In this document: positions 33,091 to 42,282 of the stretch, piece after piece
Position numbering within the stretch: position 1 is the first letter of the stretch
Layout: every line of letters begins with the position of its first letter
Assembly (NCBI RefSeq): GCF_007362475.1
Contig: NZ_CP041687.1
Span: forward strand, 1,674,001 to 1,738,000
DNA length: 64,000 nt
DNA from: Chryseobacterium sp. SNU WT5
GTDB lineage: Bacteria > Bacteroidota > Bacteroidia > Flavobacteriales > Weeksellaceae
Direction of reading: 5' to 3'
Position numbers and translations under genes: made by a program
Notes under the pieces: model-generated
Told to the model about the DNA's origin: nothing
The model's input: only the letters and a program-made list of their open reading frames with translations
The model's database searches: none

Positions 33091-33879
33091 TTACTTTAAA
33101 TTTTTAATACGTTTTATAATCTTGGTAAATAAATTTTTTTTTGGATATTTCGCCAAATCATTATGCATAAATAGACCTTCTCCTTGCGCAATTTTGAAAT
33201 TTTGTTTCGTCCACCATTCTGCAATATTTCTTTCAAAATAAACAGATTCTCCCGCAAAAGAAAGGATCTTATCCAACAAAAAGCTTTTTTTTACCAGAAA
33301 TGGATTATTCGTCCAGTTTGCCCACCGAGAAGTGGTGACGAAAAAATTGCCATCTTTTTGTATTTTATCTGGAAATTCTTTGGCAGGGTCCAACCAATGT
33401 AAAGACTCCAGAAGATGTGGCGAAGTGCAATTGTGCCAATCATCAAAATAATCCAATTCATTTCCCTTGTGTTTTAAGGAGTGGAGTGGATACCCCGGTT
33501 TTTTGCGGCTTCTGTAGCGTACAACATCGTATTTTTTATTTAAAAAATCCAAACCAATTTTTAGTTGATGAAATGTTGTGTTTTCATTTTCGATCAATTG
33601 CCAATCGTTTTCCAGAAATAGAATGTTTTCAAATTTTGCATTTTCTGCGAGTATTTTTATGGCTTTTCCAATGCCAATATTTTCCTTTAAAATGATGGTT
33701 TTCAATTGGTATGTTTCTGCCAATTTTACATCTTTTTCACTCGCTTCTTGAAATAAAACCACGATGTCTTCTGACATTTCCAGGAGCCCGAATTTTTGGT
33801 AAGATTTCAAAGTGTTCTCTAATGTTTTTACATTATTCCAAGAGAGAATACAAATACTTATTGGTAATTTTTCCATCAA
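33091..33879 (-). CDS. Glycosyltransferase family 2-like protein
   Basis: A 262-residue protein starting with a GT2 signature (LPISICILSWNNVKTLENTLKSY-type) followed by LFLENDWQL where classical members have DxD. The C-terminal part (SLHWLDPAKEFPD, RWANWTNNPFLV) is divergent, so the donor sugar cannot be guessed. Lies 1 nt from the next upstream GT2 gene. Either of the two initial methionines could be the start. Confidence 0.7.
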   Translation of the reverse strand: MMEKLPISICILSWNNVKTLENTLKSYQKFGLLEMSEDIVVLFQEASEKDVKLAETYQLKTIILKENIGIGKAIKILAENAKFENILFLENDWQLIENENTTFHQLKIGLDFLNKKYDVVRYRSRKKPGYPLHSLKHKGNELDYFDDWHNCTSPHLLESLHWLDPAKEFPDKIQKDGNFFVTTSRWANWTNNPFLVKKSFLLDKILSFAGESVYFERNIAEWWTKQNFKIAQGEGLFMHNDLAKYPKKNLFTKIIKRIKNLK

Positions 33880-33880
33880 T

Positions 33881-34831
33881 TTAAATATTTAAATAGGAAT
33901 GGTTTCCAGATTTTGAAATTTCCCGGGCTTTTGCTATTTCTTCAAATTTTGATGCAAAGTATTTGTATTGTTGTTTATAAAACTTCGCTTCATCAAATTT
34001 TCCTTTTAAACTTAATTTTAAAATATTAGAATAGAATTCTATTTTTTCTCTTTTTACATTGAAGTTAAAGTGAGGATCCAAATATCTGGTTTCTCGTTGC
34101 ATTCTCATTGAGAGTCGAGTTTGCACTAATAATTCTTCTTTGTTTTTGGGCTCTTCTTTGTGAAAAGATTGCACCGTATCATGCACTACTTTACTTTCAG
34201 CGCAGATTAGAATTTTTTTGCCAAAATATTTTACACGGTTTACATAATCGTAATCTTCTGCGCCTTGAAAAAAGTACGGATTGAAACCACCAATTTTTTC
34301 AATAGTAGATTTTGGCAACAACCAATGTGCAGCATTGATGAAATTTATTTCGTAAAATGCTTTTTGAGAATTGGTGAAAACATCAGATAGAAATCTGTTG
34401 AATTCCGTATATCTTGCTAAATATCTTTCAAAGTGAACATCTAATTTTTGTTCACTTCCATCTAAATGCATTGGACTTAAAACTCCTATTTCTTCTTTTT
34501 GTGGATGATTCTTATAAATTTCTAATAATTTTTCCAATGAATTTTCGAAAAGCCAGGCATCTTGATTCATTAGATAAAAAAAATCTGCACCTTTTTTATA
34601 AGCTATTTCAATTCCCAAATTGTTGGCTTTCCCGAAACCTAAATTTTCAGGAGCTTGGACGAATTCTGCTTCTGGGAAATTTTTTTTAATATATTCCTGC
34701 GTTCCATCATTTGAACCATTATCTACTACAATGATCCGCACCGGATGTGAAGAACTTCGTAAGCTTGAAAAGCATTGTTCGACCCAATTTATAGCGTTGA
34801 AGGTGACGATAATAACATAAACTGAAGCCAT
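33881..34831 (-). CDS. Glycosyltransferase family 2 (rhamnosyltransferase-like)
   Basis: A 316-residue GT2 protein of the WbbL/RfbN-like group: VYVIIVTFNAINWVEQCF, IIVVDNGSNDGTQE, APENLGFGKANNLGIE and FYLMNQDAWLFE. Members often add deoxyhexoses. It is a tandem paralogue of the upstream gene at 34841-35764, with long shared blocks (LGFGKANNLGIEIAYK, LSPMHLDGSE). The nine-base gap to that gene keeps them in one transcript. Confidence 0.88.
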   Translation of the reverse strand: MASVYVIIVTFNAINWVEQCFSSLRSSSHPVRIIVVDNGSNDGTQEYIKKNFPEAEFVQAPENLGFGKANNLGIEIAYKKGADFFYLMNQDAWLFENSLEKLLEIYKNHPQKEEIGVLSPMHLDGSEQKLDVHFERYLARYTEFNRFLSDVFTNSQKAFYEINFINAAHWLLPKSTIEKIGGFNPYFFQGAEDYDYVNRVKYFGKKILICAESKVVHDTVQSFHKEEPKNKEELLVQTRLSMRMQRETRYLDPHFNFNVKREKIEFYSNILKLSLKGKFDEAKFYKQQYKYFASKFEEIAKAREISKSGNHSYLNI

Positions 34832-34840
34832 TATGAAATT

Positions 34841-35764
34841 TTATAGTTCTAAAAACGTGGGACCAGACATGGTGGTTTTTTTTCTTATCTCTCTTAATTT
34901 TGCACTTTCTGCTTTTATTTTGTTGTATTTTGTGCTGATCGCTTTAGCGGTTGAAAATTGACCTGCGACTAGGTATTTTAAGCGACTTAAATATAGTTCT
35001 TTTAATTCATTTTCTAAACTATTTTGGTACGAAGGATTAATGATTTTAGTTTCTATTTTTAGATTTTGAAATTTTTTATAATCCACTTTCCCTAATTCTT
35101 GTTTCCCATCATGCACAACTTTACTTTTGGGACAGAGTATTATTTTTCTCCCATGAAAAGTAAGGCGATTTACGTATTCATTGTCTTCGCCATAGTGAAA
35201 GAAATAGGGATTGAAACCACCTACTTTTTCTATCGTTTCTTTAGGAATAAACCAATGCGCAGCGTTGATGAAACTAATTTCATAGAAAGGTTTTATCGAA
35301 TTCAAGTAAAAATCGGAAATAATTCTAGATTCAAAATTCTGCGAAATATATTTATCCAGAAAAATATCCAGTTTTTTTTCTGAACCATCCAAATGCATCG
35401 GGCTTAAAATACCGATCTCTGCTTTTTTAGGATAATTTTGGTAAACATCCAATAGGTTTTGGATAGAATTTTCATAGATCCATGCATCTTGATTCATCAA
35501 ATAAAAAAAATCTGCGCCATTTTTATACGCTATTTCAATTCCCAAATTATTTGCTTTACCAAACCCCAGATTTTCCGCTGATTGAATCAATTGAACTTCT
35601 GGAAATTGAGTTTTAATAAGCTCCTGTGTCCCATCTGTAGAACCATTATCCACCACGATTACTTCTACAGGAAAAGACGACCTTCTCAAACTGGAAAAGC
35701 ATCTTTCTGCCCATTTCATGGCATTATAGGTGACGATGATGAGGTAGATTTTTTTTGAAATCAT
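34841..35764 (-). CDS. Glycosyltransferase family 2 (rhamnosyltransferase-like)
   Basis: A 307-residue GT2 paralogue of 33881-34831: VIVVDNGSTDGTQE, SAENLGFGKANNLGIE, YLMNQDAWIYE, INAAHWFIPKETIEKVGGFNP. Overlaps the upstream glycosyltransferase gene by 4 nt (ATGA-type coupling). The duplicated pair may add two related residues of the same repeat unit. Confidence 0.88.
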   Translation of the reverse strand: MISKKIYLIIVTYNAMKWAERCFSSLRRSSFPVEVIVVDNGSTDGTQELIKTQFPEVQLIQSAENLGFGKANNLGIEIAYKNGADFFYLMNQDAWIYENSIQNLLDVYQNYPKKAEIGILSPMHLDGSEKKLDIFLDKYISQNFESRIISDFYLNSIKPFYEISFINAAHWFIPKETIEKVGGFNPYFFHYGEDNEYVNRLTFHGRKIILCPKSKVVHDGKQELGKVDYKKFQNLKIETKIINPSYQNSLENELKELYLSRLKYLVAGQFSTAKAISTKYNKIKAESAKLREIRKKTTMSGPTFLEL

Positions 35765-36642
35765 TTTTTTTGTCTAGTGAATTTCTGTTTTTTATTGAGG
35801 TCGGCAGAAAATCTGATATAATTATAATAATTTTTCAAAAGAGATAGATTTTTTTTATAATCCATATACTTTATTGGATAATACTGTAATGTGAAAATAA
35901 TATTTTTTAAATTCACCGCGTTCCACTCGAAATATCTGTGAAGAAATCCAACAAAAACTTCTTTTTCTACTTCACTATCTTTCTTTTTGTGGAAACTTGA
36001 TCCAAGTTTTTGTCGAACTTTGGTCGTATTATCAAACCAAATTTTATCTAAATTTCCCTCAGAGAAATGTTGAAGTAAAATATCATTGATCACGTAATTT
36101 TGATATCTTTTGGAAACTCGTAAACTGAAATCCAAATCATAGCCATGAAAACCAGTTAAGTTTTTTTCATCAAAAATAAATTGAGCATAAACAACTTTTT
36201 TTACTGCTAGAAATACACCATCTACCGCAAAAACTTTATTTCTTTTCTGTGGAGTATTCTGAATTAAGAATGCTTCCTTATTCAATTTGTTGCCCTGAAG
36301 AATATGAAAGTAATTATATTTTTTCGTGACGGTCCAGCTGCTTGGAGCAACCGGAACGTAGGACGAACCCGCAACTCCTATAATTCCCGTATTTTTTTGG
36401 TTTAAATGATCAATCAAAATTCGACCCCAATTTTCCGTTACAAATTCTATGTCTTCATGTAAAAAAAGCAAATTCTCATATTGTGCTTTTTCTGCACCGA
36501 TGTTGTAAGCGGCACAGATTCCCATTATTCCGGGATTTTCCACTTTTATTATTTCATAAACAATCCCGCAGGTCGCTGCAATGTTTTTTTCAAGTGCGAA
36601 ATAATAATCGGGACGATAAGATGATATAATGATGGAAAGCAT
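35761..36642 (-). CDS. Glycosyltransferase, StrF-like (Glyco_tranf_2_5)
   Basis: A 293-residue protein starting MLSIIISSYRPDYYFALEKN, with PGIMGICAAYNIGAEKAQY and LLFLHEDIEF in place of the usual GT2 metal motif, then GVAGSSYVP and FHGYDLDFSLRV. This arrangement matches the StrF-like subgroup of GT-A enzymes. It abuts the next upstream gene (0-nt gap) and overlaps the downstream one by 4 nt. Confidence 0.75.
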   Translation of the reverse strand: MLSIIISSYRPDYYFALEKNIAATCGIVYEIIKVENPGIMGICAAYNIGAEKAQYENLLFLHEDIEFVTENWGRILIDHLNQKNTGIIGVAGSSYVPVAPSSWTVTKKYNYFHILQGNKLNKEAFLIQNTPQKRNKVFAVDGVFLAVKKVVYAQFIFDEKNLTGFHGYDLDFSLRVSKRYQNYVINDILLQHFSEGNLDKIWFDNTTKVRQKLGSSFHKKKDSEVEKEVFVGFLHRYFEWNAVNLKNIIFTLQYYPIKYMDYKKNLSLLKNYYNYIRFSADLNKKQKFTRQKK

Positions 36643-37500
36643 TTAGAAATAATTTATAATCATTTTTAATATTACTTTTTTCGATTTAAATTGATAGTTT
36701 AAATATTTCATAAAAATTAATTTTACAAAATCTCGACCATATCGCTTTGTTTTTAATGATGTTGATTTATTAATCACATTCGCAAACTCACGATCGTTGA
36801 AATAGGTATATTTTAATAATTCTGTCTCTACTTCCAACGCGAGTAACTTTGTTTTTGAGATGTTCGAATCATGTTGTCGGTAAAAAACTAGATTTTTATT
36901 GATGAACGAAATTTCGCAGTTATTATTAACTGCGCGTAGGATAAAATCATAATCTTCTAGTAGGAGATCTATTTTATAATTGCCGATTATTTTTATAATA
37001 TCCATATCGTAACACAATGTCGCACCAGAAATATAGTTTCCACAAGCCAATTTTGTTTTAATATCTTTTGTCGGATTTTCTGGAATGGAAAAAAAATTCT
37101 CTGATAGTACATTAGATTTATTATCTACCGAAAATGCCTGAGTAAAAACAATCTTTGTTTTTTCCCTTTGCATGGTTTGGATACATTCTTCTAAATAGGA
37201 TGGATGTAGAAAGTCATCAGCAGCTATTAATTTCACGTACTTTCCTTGGCATAGGCTTAGGGCCTGATTCAAAACTGTAGCTAATCCCGTATTTACTTCA
37301 TGGTAAATTTCTTTTGCATTAAAACCATTTTCATGTAGCCAAGTTTTGAATACTTCTACAGAGCTGTCTTTGGAAGCATCATCTGCTACGATCAGTTCCC
37401 AGTTAGAATACGTCTGATTTTTCAAACTATCCAACATTTCTTTAATGTAAATCTCATGGTTGTACGAAATAACTACAACGCTTACCAATGGTTGGTTCAT
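36643..37500 (-). CDS. Glycosyltransferase family 2
   Basis: A 285-residue GT-A glycosyltransferase. Start chosen at the ATG at 37500 (MNQPLVSVVVISYNHE), 1 nt after the aminotransferase stop; eight further upstream codons would overlap that gene. Motifs: LIVADDASKDSS, KYVKLIAADDFLHPSY and LLEDYDFILRA. The coding sequence looks richer in A and T than its neighbours toward the 3' end. Confidence 0.9.
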   Translation of the reverse strand: MNQPLVSVVVISYNHEIYIKEMLDSLKNQTYSNWELIVADDASKDSSVEVFKTWLHENGFNAKEIYHEVNTGLATVLNQALSLCQGKYVKLIAADDFLHPSYLEECIQTMQREKTKIVFTQAFSVDNKSNVLSENFFSIPENPTKDIKTKLACGNYISGATLCYDMDIIKIIGNYKIDLLLEDYDFILRAVNNNCEISFINKNLVFYRQHDSNISKTKLLALEVETELLKYTYFNDREFANVINKSTSLKTKRYGRDFVKLIFMKYLNYQFKSKKVILKMIINYF

Positions 37501-37501
37501 A

Positions 37502-38602
37502 TCAATAATTATTGATTGCTTCAATTACTTTCTGCACCTCCTCATCTTGCATCACCGGACTAATTGGCAAACTTAAAACTCCTGTATGGATCTTCTCCGT
37601 AATAGGAAAACTTAAATGATTGTAATATTTATAAGCCCTCTGTTTGTGAGGCGGAATGGGATAGTGAATTAAAGTTTGAATTCCGTTTTCCAAAAGATAT
37701 TTTTGTAGCTTTTCCCTTTTGTTTGTTCTGATAACGAAAAGGTGCCAAACATGTTCAGCAGAGTTAAATGGTAATTCGGGAAGCGTAATTTTTGGATTGG
37801 TAATTTCTGCGCAATATTGTTCTGCAATTTTTCTTCGCTTATCATTATCTGCGTCAATGTATTTCAACTTCACATCGAGCACGCCAGCCTGAATTTCATC
37901 TAAGCGACTATTTAATCCTTGGTATTTATTAATGTATTTTTCTTCCGAACCGTAATTGGCTAAACTTCTGATTGTCTGCGCCAAAAGTGAATCTTTACAA
38001 GTGACTGCACCTGCATCGCCTAAAGCACCTAAATTTTTACCAGGATAAAAACTGAAACCTGCAGCATCGCCAAGATTTCCTGTTTTTATCCCATTCCATT
38101 CTGCACCAATTGCTTGTGCGTTGTCTTCAACGATTTTTAATTCGTGTTTTTTTGCCAGAGCTTCTAATTCCTTGGACCAGCAAACTTGTCCATAAAGATG
38201 AACAACCATGATTGCTTTTGTTTTCGGCGTAATTAAAGCTTCAATTTTAGAAATATCTAAATTGTAATTATCAATATTTGGCTCTGCAAAAACGGGTTTC
38301 AAACGATTATCGGTAATCGCCAAAAGAGAGGCGATATAAGTATTTGCGGGAACGATTACTTCATCACCAACCTTCAACTGTCCAAGTTCGAGGTACGCTT
38401 TGAAAATTAAACGCAATGCATCCAAACCGTTGGCAACACCGATTGCATTTTGAGATCCAATATAACTCCCAAGGTTCCTTTCAAAGTGTTTTACTTCATT
38501 TCCCAAAAGATACCAACCGCTACGGAAGGTTTCTAAAAGTTTAGCTTCAATTTCTTTTTGATATTGAAGATTGAGTTTTTGAAGGTCGAGGAATTTAATC
38601 AT
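37502..38602 (-). CDS. fdtB: DegT/DnrJ/EryC1 sugar aminotransferase (FdtB-like)
   Basis: PLP-dependent aminotransferase of 366 residues that puts an amino group on a dTDP-keto-sugar. The internal aldimine lysine is K189 in [18 protein letters not shown], and [12 protein letters not shown] provides the PLP aspartate region. Its two upstream neighbours are the ketoisomerase and the acetyltransferase of the same route, so dTDP-3-amino-3,6-dideoxyhexose synthesis (Fuc3N or Qui3N) is the best reading. It overlaps the acetyltransferase gene by 8 nt. Symbol given by context; QdtB is an equal alternative. Confidence 0.85.
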   Translation of the reverse strand: MIKFLDLQKLNLQYQKEIEAKLLETFRSGWYLLGNEVKHFERNLGSYIGSQNAIGVANGLDALRLIFKAYLELGQLKVGDEVIVPANTYIASLLAITDNRLKPVFAEPNIDNYNLDISKIEALITPKTKAIMVVHLYGQVCWSKELEALAKKHELKIVEDNAQAIGAEWNGIKTGNLGDAAGFSFYPGKNLGALGDAGAVTCKDSLLAQTIRSLANYGSEEKYINKYQGLNSRLDEIQAGVLDVKLKYIDADNDKRRKIAEQYCAEITNPKITLPELPFNSAEHVWHLFVIRTNKREKLQKYLLENGIQTLIHYPIPPHKQRAYKYYNHLSFPITEKIHTGVLSLPISPVMQDEEVQKVIEAINNY

Positions 38603-39374
38603 TTTCGTATCCGTTTTCTATTTTCCATTTATCAAATCCAATATTTTCCCAAGGCATTCCACGTTCAAAGTGATAAGGCCAAGGATAATGAGAGTTTCCT
38701 GTTTCTTTTGATTTTAATTCACGAACATCCTTAATTAATTTCGCAGGGTTACCCGCAACTAATTGATAGTCTTCAGCATCTTTGCCTACTAAAGATTGCG
38801 CACCAATTAAACAATGTTTTCCAATGTTTACACTTGGTAAGATAACGGTGCCTACTGCGACTTGGGAAAAATCTCCAATTGTTGGTCCTTTACAAATCAT
38901 TGATGGTGGATGTGGATCGTTCGTAAAAACTACATAAGGATAAATAAAAACGTAGTTTCCTATTTTAGATTGTTGACCAATATGTACGTTGCTGTGTAAC
39001 CAGCAATAATCTCCAAATTCAACAAAACCTTGAATATCGCTTACCGTACCGATTCTACAAAACTTACCAAACGTAGAATTCTCTCTAATAGTAACGCGGT
39101 GGCCAGTTGAAAATCCTTCACCGAAAGTACTGTTGGCATAAATGATTGTATGACTTCTAATCATAGCGTTTTTTCCAATGAAAGTTGGAGGGTTTTCATA
39201 CGAATCATCGGTGTAATAATTACTTAATGGTTCTCCAATTACGCAATCATTACAAATTGTTACATTGTCCTCCAGAACGACATTGTCATAAATGACACTG
39301 TTGTCGCCGATTCTTACATTCTTTCCAATTGTGGCTTTCGGGCTTATAAAAACATTTCTATTATTAAATTTCAT
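38595..39374 (-). CDS. Left-handed beta-helix acetyltransferase (FdtC/QdtC-like)
   Basis: A 259-residue hexapeptide-repeat enzyme: [46 protein letters not shown], then [20 protein letters not shown] and VAGNPAKLI. It probably N-acetylates the 3-amino sugar made by the adjacent aminotransferase, by analogy with FdtC/QdtC. It overlaps both neighbours (8 and 11 nt), the tightest packing in the cluster. It is longer than minimal sugar acetyltransferases, with an additional C-terminal segment ([18 protein letters not shown]). Confidence 0.8.
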   Translation of the reverse strand: MKFNNRNVFISPKATIGKNVRIGDNSVIYDNVVLEDNVTICNDCVIGEPLSNYYTDDSYENPPTFIGKNAMIRSHTIIYANSTFGEGFSTGHRVTIRENSTFGKFCRIGTVSDIQGFVEFGDYCWLHSNVHIGQQSKIGNYVFIYPYVVFTNDPHPPSMICKGPTIGDFSQVAVGTVILPSVNIGKHCLIGAQSLVGKDAEDYQLVAGNPAKLIKDVRELKSKETGNSHYPWPYHFERGMPWENIGFDKWKIENGYEND

Positions 39375-39777
39375 TTGTCTTATGTTTTAAGAAAGTTGCG
39401 TAATCACGGATATAATCCGATTCCATATATTTTTCAGAAGCTAAACAAAGAAGAACTGCGCTATGCGAAAATTTAATATCTCGCCAAATCAATTTTGGAA
39501 TGTAGAGGCCTTTTTCCGGACTATCCAAAATAAATTCTTTTTTGTTTCCTTCTAAATCTTCAATATTAAATATAATAGTTCCGGAAACTGCAACAATAAC
39601 TTGTTCCAATTCTAAATGTGCATGTCCACCTCTTGTTACATCTTGTGGAGTATAATAAGTCCAATAAACTCTTTTTATATCAAAAGGAATATTTTCGTGA
39701 TTTTCTGCCACAGAAATGTAGCCTAGATTTGGGCTTCCTATTTTATTGAATGAAAGGAACTTTGGGTTTTTAGTCAT
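39364..39777 (-). CDS. fdtA: dTDP-4-keto-6-deoxyhexose 3,4-ketoisomerase (FdtA/QdtA family cupin)
   Basis: Cupin of 137 residues that converts dTDP-4-keto-6-deoxyglucose to the 3-keto sugar. Family landmarks: IKRVYWTYYTPQDVTRGGHAH with the catalytic histidines, LELEQVIVAVSG, and the ending ASEKYMESDYIRDYATFL. FdtA and QdtA differ in C4 stereochemistry, which I cannot decide from sequence. No rmlA/rmlB genes for dTDP-4-keto-6-deoxyglucose are in the window, so they must lie elsewhere. Overlaps the GT61 gene by 8 nt. Confidence 0.85.
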   Translation of the reverse strand: MTKNPKFLSFNKIGSPNLGYISVAENHENIPFDIKRVYWTYYTPQDVTRGGHAHLELEQVIVAVSGTIIFNIEDLEGNKKEFILDSPEKGLYIPKLIWRDIKFSHSAVLLCLASEKYMESDYIRDYATFLKHKTNEI

Positions 39778-40945
39778 TTTCAGTTGTTAAAAAATTATCT
39801 AGCTGTTGTAAGTCAATAGTAAAATTACTCTTAGAATGTTCGTTATCGCCATTTTCATAGTAAAGATAACTTAAATTTACACTAAGCATCTCTGCCATTT
39901 CACTATAAAATGAGAATGCTTTATAGTTATTAGGCATAAAGATAATAACCTTTGAATTTGCTTTGCAAAATAAAATGTTTGTCCATGCTGCTCCTGTTAT
40001 TCCTATTAATGTTTTTGCTTTGTAAAAAATATTTACCTGTTCATCTATACTTTTTGTAATTAAGTCTATATTTTTAAAACCTCTATCAGTGATTTTATTT
40101 AATAAATCTCTTTGATTTTGTGCAATTCTATGTGAGCCTTTCCTTTCAAGGTAAACTTTTTCGGGATAAAAGTTATCATTAAAATAGATATTTTGAAATT
40201 TCAAGGCCATGCTTCTTAAACTATTTTGTCTGTAATAATACAGGGGGAAATGATTGTTTTTAGAATCGAATTGATTAAATATAACTTTATTAACTTCATT
40301 AATAAAATAAAGTTTTTTTACTTTATAGGTTTTATGTTTATTGAGATAGATAATTTTTAAATTCAACAATTTTGTAAAAACCCGTAGTGATTCTGCCATA
40401 CTCTGAATATACTTGCAACTCTCATCTACTAAAATATAATTGGTCTGATCTGATTGGTAGTACATCATTTTTGGTAATATTTCAATCATCCAATGGTACC
40501 AATTGTGACTACCGTTTCCTGCAAGAAAAAAACCTTCGTCTATTTTTTCAATATCATTTAAACGTACTAATGCTATTTTTTTTGAATGACGTTCAATATA
40601 TCCTTCATTAAATCTTTCATTATTATTTATTGCTTCGTAATATATGTTTGTACCTTTAATAATAGCTGAAGACCGAGAGTTTATAAGTGCGTTTTCAATT
40701 AAATATAAATTTAAATTTGGTATATTTATATTAATGTTGTTTTGTGTTTTACTAATATAGTCATAACCATCTAAAATTTTTTTTGCAGGATTTAATCGAT
40801 TAAAATGTTTGATTTTAAATACTGATTTTTTTTCACCTCGCAGTTTGTTTAAAATTTTAATTTGTAAAAAACTTAAAAAATAGATGTCAAAAAATATATT
40901 TGTACTTAGTAATCTTATTACAATATTTTTTAATTTTCTAATCAT
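39770..40945 (-). CDS. Glycosyltransferase family 61 (DUF563) protein
   Basis: A 391-residue protein with the GT61 core: GNGSHNWYHWMIEILPKM in the middle and LIGITGAAWTNILFCK near the C-terminus. Start placed at the ATG at 40945 (MIRKLKNIVIRLLS), which overlaps the Wzt stop by 8 nt; 23 further upstream codons would overlap Wzt more deeply. The gene is visibly more AT-rich and rich in Ile/Asn/Lys than its neighbours, suggesting separate acquisition. Confidence 0.8.
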   Translation of the reverse strand: MIRKLKNIVIRLLSTNIFFDIYFLSFLQIKILNKLRGEKKSVFKIKHFNRLNPAKKILDGYDYISKTQNNININIPNLNLYLIENALINSRSSAIIKGTNIYYEAINNNERFNEGYIERHSKKIALVRLNDIEKIDEGFFLAGNGSHNWYHWMIEILPKMMYYQSDQTNYILVDESCKYIQSMAESLRVFTKLLNLKIIYLNKHKTYKVKKLYFINEVNKVIFNQFDSKNNHFPLYYYRQNSLRSMALKFQNIYFNDNFYPEKVYLERKGSHRIAQNQRDLLNKITDRGFKNIDLITKSIDEQVNIFYKAKTLIGITGAAWTNILFCKANSKVIIFMPNNYKAFSFYSEMAEMLSVNLSYLYYENGDNEHSKSNFTIDLQQLDNFLTTEND

Positions 40946-42197
40946 AACTCCATTCAAAATGTGTCGTAATAAAACCAGGTTCTTTCCCCATCCAGTCACC
41001 AGCTTCACGTCCATTTTGTAAAACAGTGAACGTTAGAATATCCTCCTCAATTACTAGACTATTCTGTTTATTGATAATAACATATAAATCTAAAGAGTAT
41101 TTATCAACATTTAAAAAATTTGCGGGAATTTTAAATTTAACAATGTTTTCTCCTACTTTTAAAGGATCATGATTATTGGTCGAAGTGAAAATAGTTAGAT
41201 TTTCAGAATTTTTAAAAACGAACGACAAATGAATTCTATCAGTTTTTGTTTTCACAAAACATTTAGTTTGAATGAAGAACTCAGTGTTTTGTTCTAATAT
41301 TTTTAAACTTAAACCGTTTGCAGAAACGATTTTTATTTCTTGCATTGAAAATTGTGGAGAATTATAGTCTTTTACACTTTGATCAAATTGCACTCCCATG
41401 CTTTCTTTTAATCTGTCTCCACTATAATTGATCAGTGCTTCATTAATTTCCCCATTAAAAACTAGATTTCCATTTTTTAAGACTATACCACTATTACAAA
41501 GAGTTTTCACCGCCGTCAAATTATGACTCACAAACAAAACCGTTCTCCCTTCCCCTTTACTTACATCACCCATTTTCCCCAAACATTTTTTCTGAAATTC
41601 AGCGTCACCAACGGCGAGAACTTCATCCACAATCAAAATTTCAGATTCTAAATGTGCCGCAACTGCAAATGCCAAACGAACATACATTCCGGAAGAATAT
41701 CTTTTAACCGGCGTATCAATATATCTTTCAACACCAGAGAAATCGACAATCTCATCAAATTTACGTTTGATTTCTTTCCGCGTCATTCCGAGGATAGCTC
41801 CATTCAGGTAAATGTTTTCCCTGCCGGTCATTTCTGGATGAAATCCTGTTCCGACTTCTAATAAAGAGGCAATTCGTCCGTTGGTATGGATTTTACCTGT
41901 AGTTGGTTTGGTAACTTTACTTAATAGTTTTAAAAGCGTCGATTTTCCTGCGCCATTTCTGCCAATAATCCCGACAGCATCACCTTGTTCAATTTCAAAA
42001 CTAATATCACGCAAAGACCAAACATATTCGCTTTCCCCTTTTGAAGCACGGTCGTTGGCCTCCCCAATTTTCAAATAGGGATCTTCTTTGCCACGAACTT
42101 GATGCCAGAATCGGTTAAGGTCATGAGATAAAGTGCCCGTTCCAACTTGTCCGAGACGATATTGTTTTGATATGTTTTCTGCCTTTAATGCAAGCAT
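40938..42197 (-). CDS. wzt: Polysaccharide ABC exporter ATPase with Wzt C-terminal domain
   Basis: ATP-binding subunit of 419 residues that drives export of a lipid-linked polysaccharide. Nucleotide-binding domain: Walker A GIIGRNGAGKST (76-87), signature VKRYSSGMYVRLAFA, Walker B EILIVDEVLAVGD and H-loop FVSHN. From about residue 270 a beta-rich C-terminal domain follows, the Wzt part that recognises the O-antigen chain end. Thus chains are probably completed in the cytoplasm before export. Pairs with the permease 85 nt upstream. Confidence 0.93.
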   Translation of the reverse strand: MLALKAENISKQYRLGQVGTGTLSHDLNRFWHQVRGKEDPYLKIGEANDRASKGESEYVWSLRDISFEIEQGDAVGIIGRNGAGKSTLLKLLSKVTKPTTGKIHTNGRIASLLEVGTGFHPEMTGRENIYLNGAILGMTRKEIKRKFDEIVDFSGVERYIDTPVKRYSSGMYVRLAFAVAAHLESEILIVDEVLAVGDAEFQKKCLGKMGDVSKGEGRTVLFVSHNLTAVKTLCNSGIVLKNGNLVFNGEINEALINYSGDRLKESMGVQFDQSVKDYNSPQFSMQEIKIVSANGLSLKILEQNTEFFIQTKCFVKTKTDRIHLSFVFKNSENLTIFTSTNNHDPLKVGENIVKFKIPANFLNVDKYSLDLYVIINKQNSLVIEEDILTFTVLQNGREAGDWMGKEPGFITTHFEWSYD

Positions 42198-42252
42198 TTT
42201 GTGTTCTTTAATAATTTTTTTTAAACTACTTGTGATTTGCTTTTCGTCGCAG

Positions 42253-42280
42253 TTTTCACTTGTCTCTTTTCACTTGTCTT
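42253..42280. repeat. Tandem 14-bp repeat between wzm and wzt
   Basis: TTTTCACTTGTCTC is followed directly by TTTTCACTTGTCTT, in the 85-nt gap between permease and ATPase genes. It may be a remnant of a short intergenic repeat. Confidence 0.5.
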
Positions 42281-42282
42281 TT

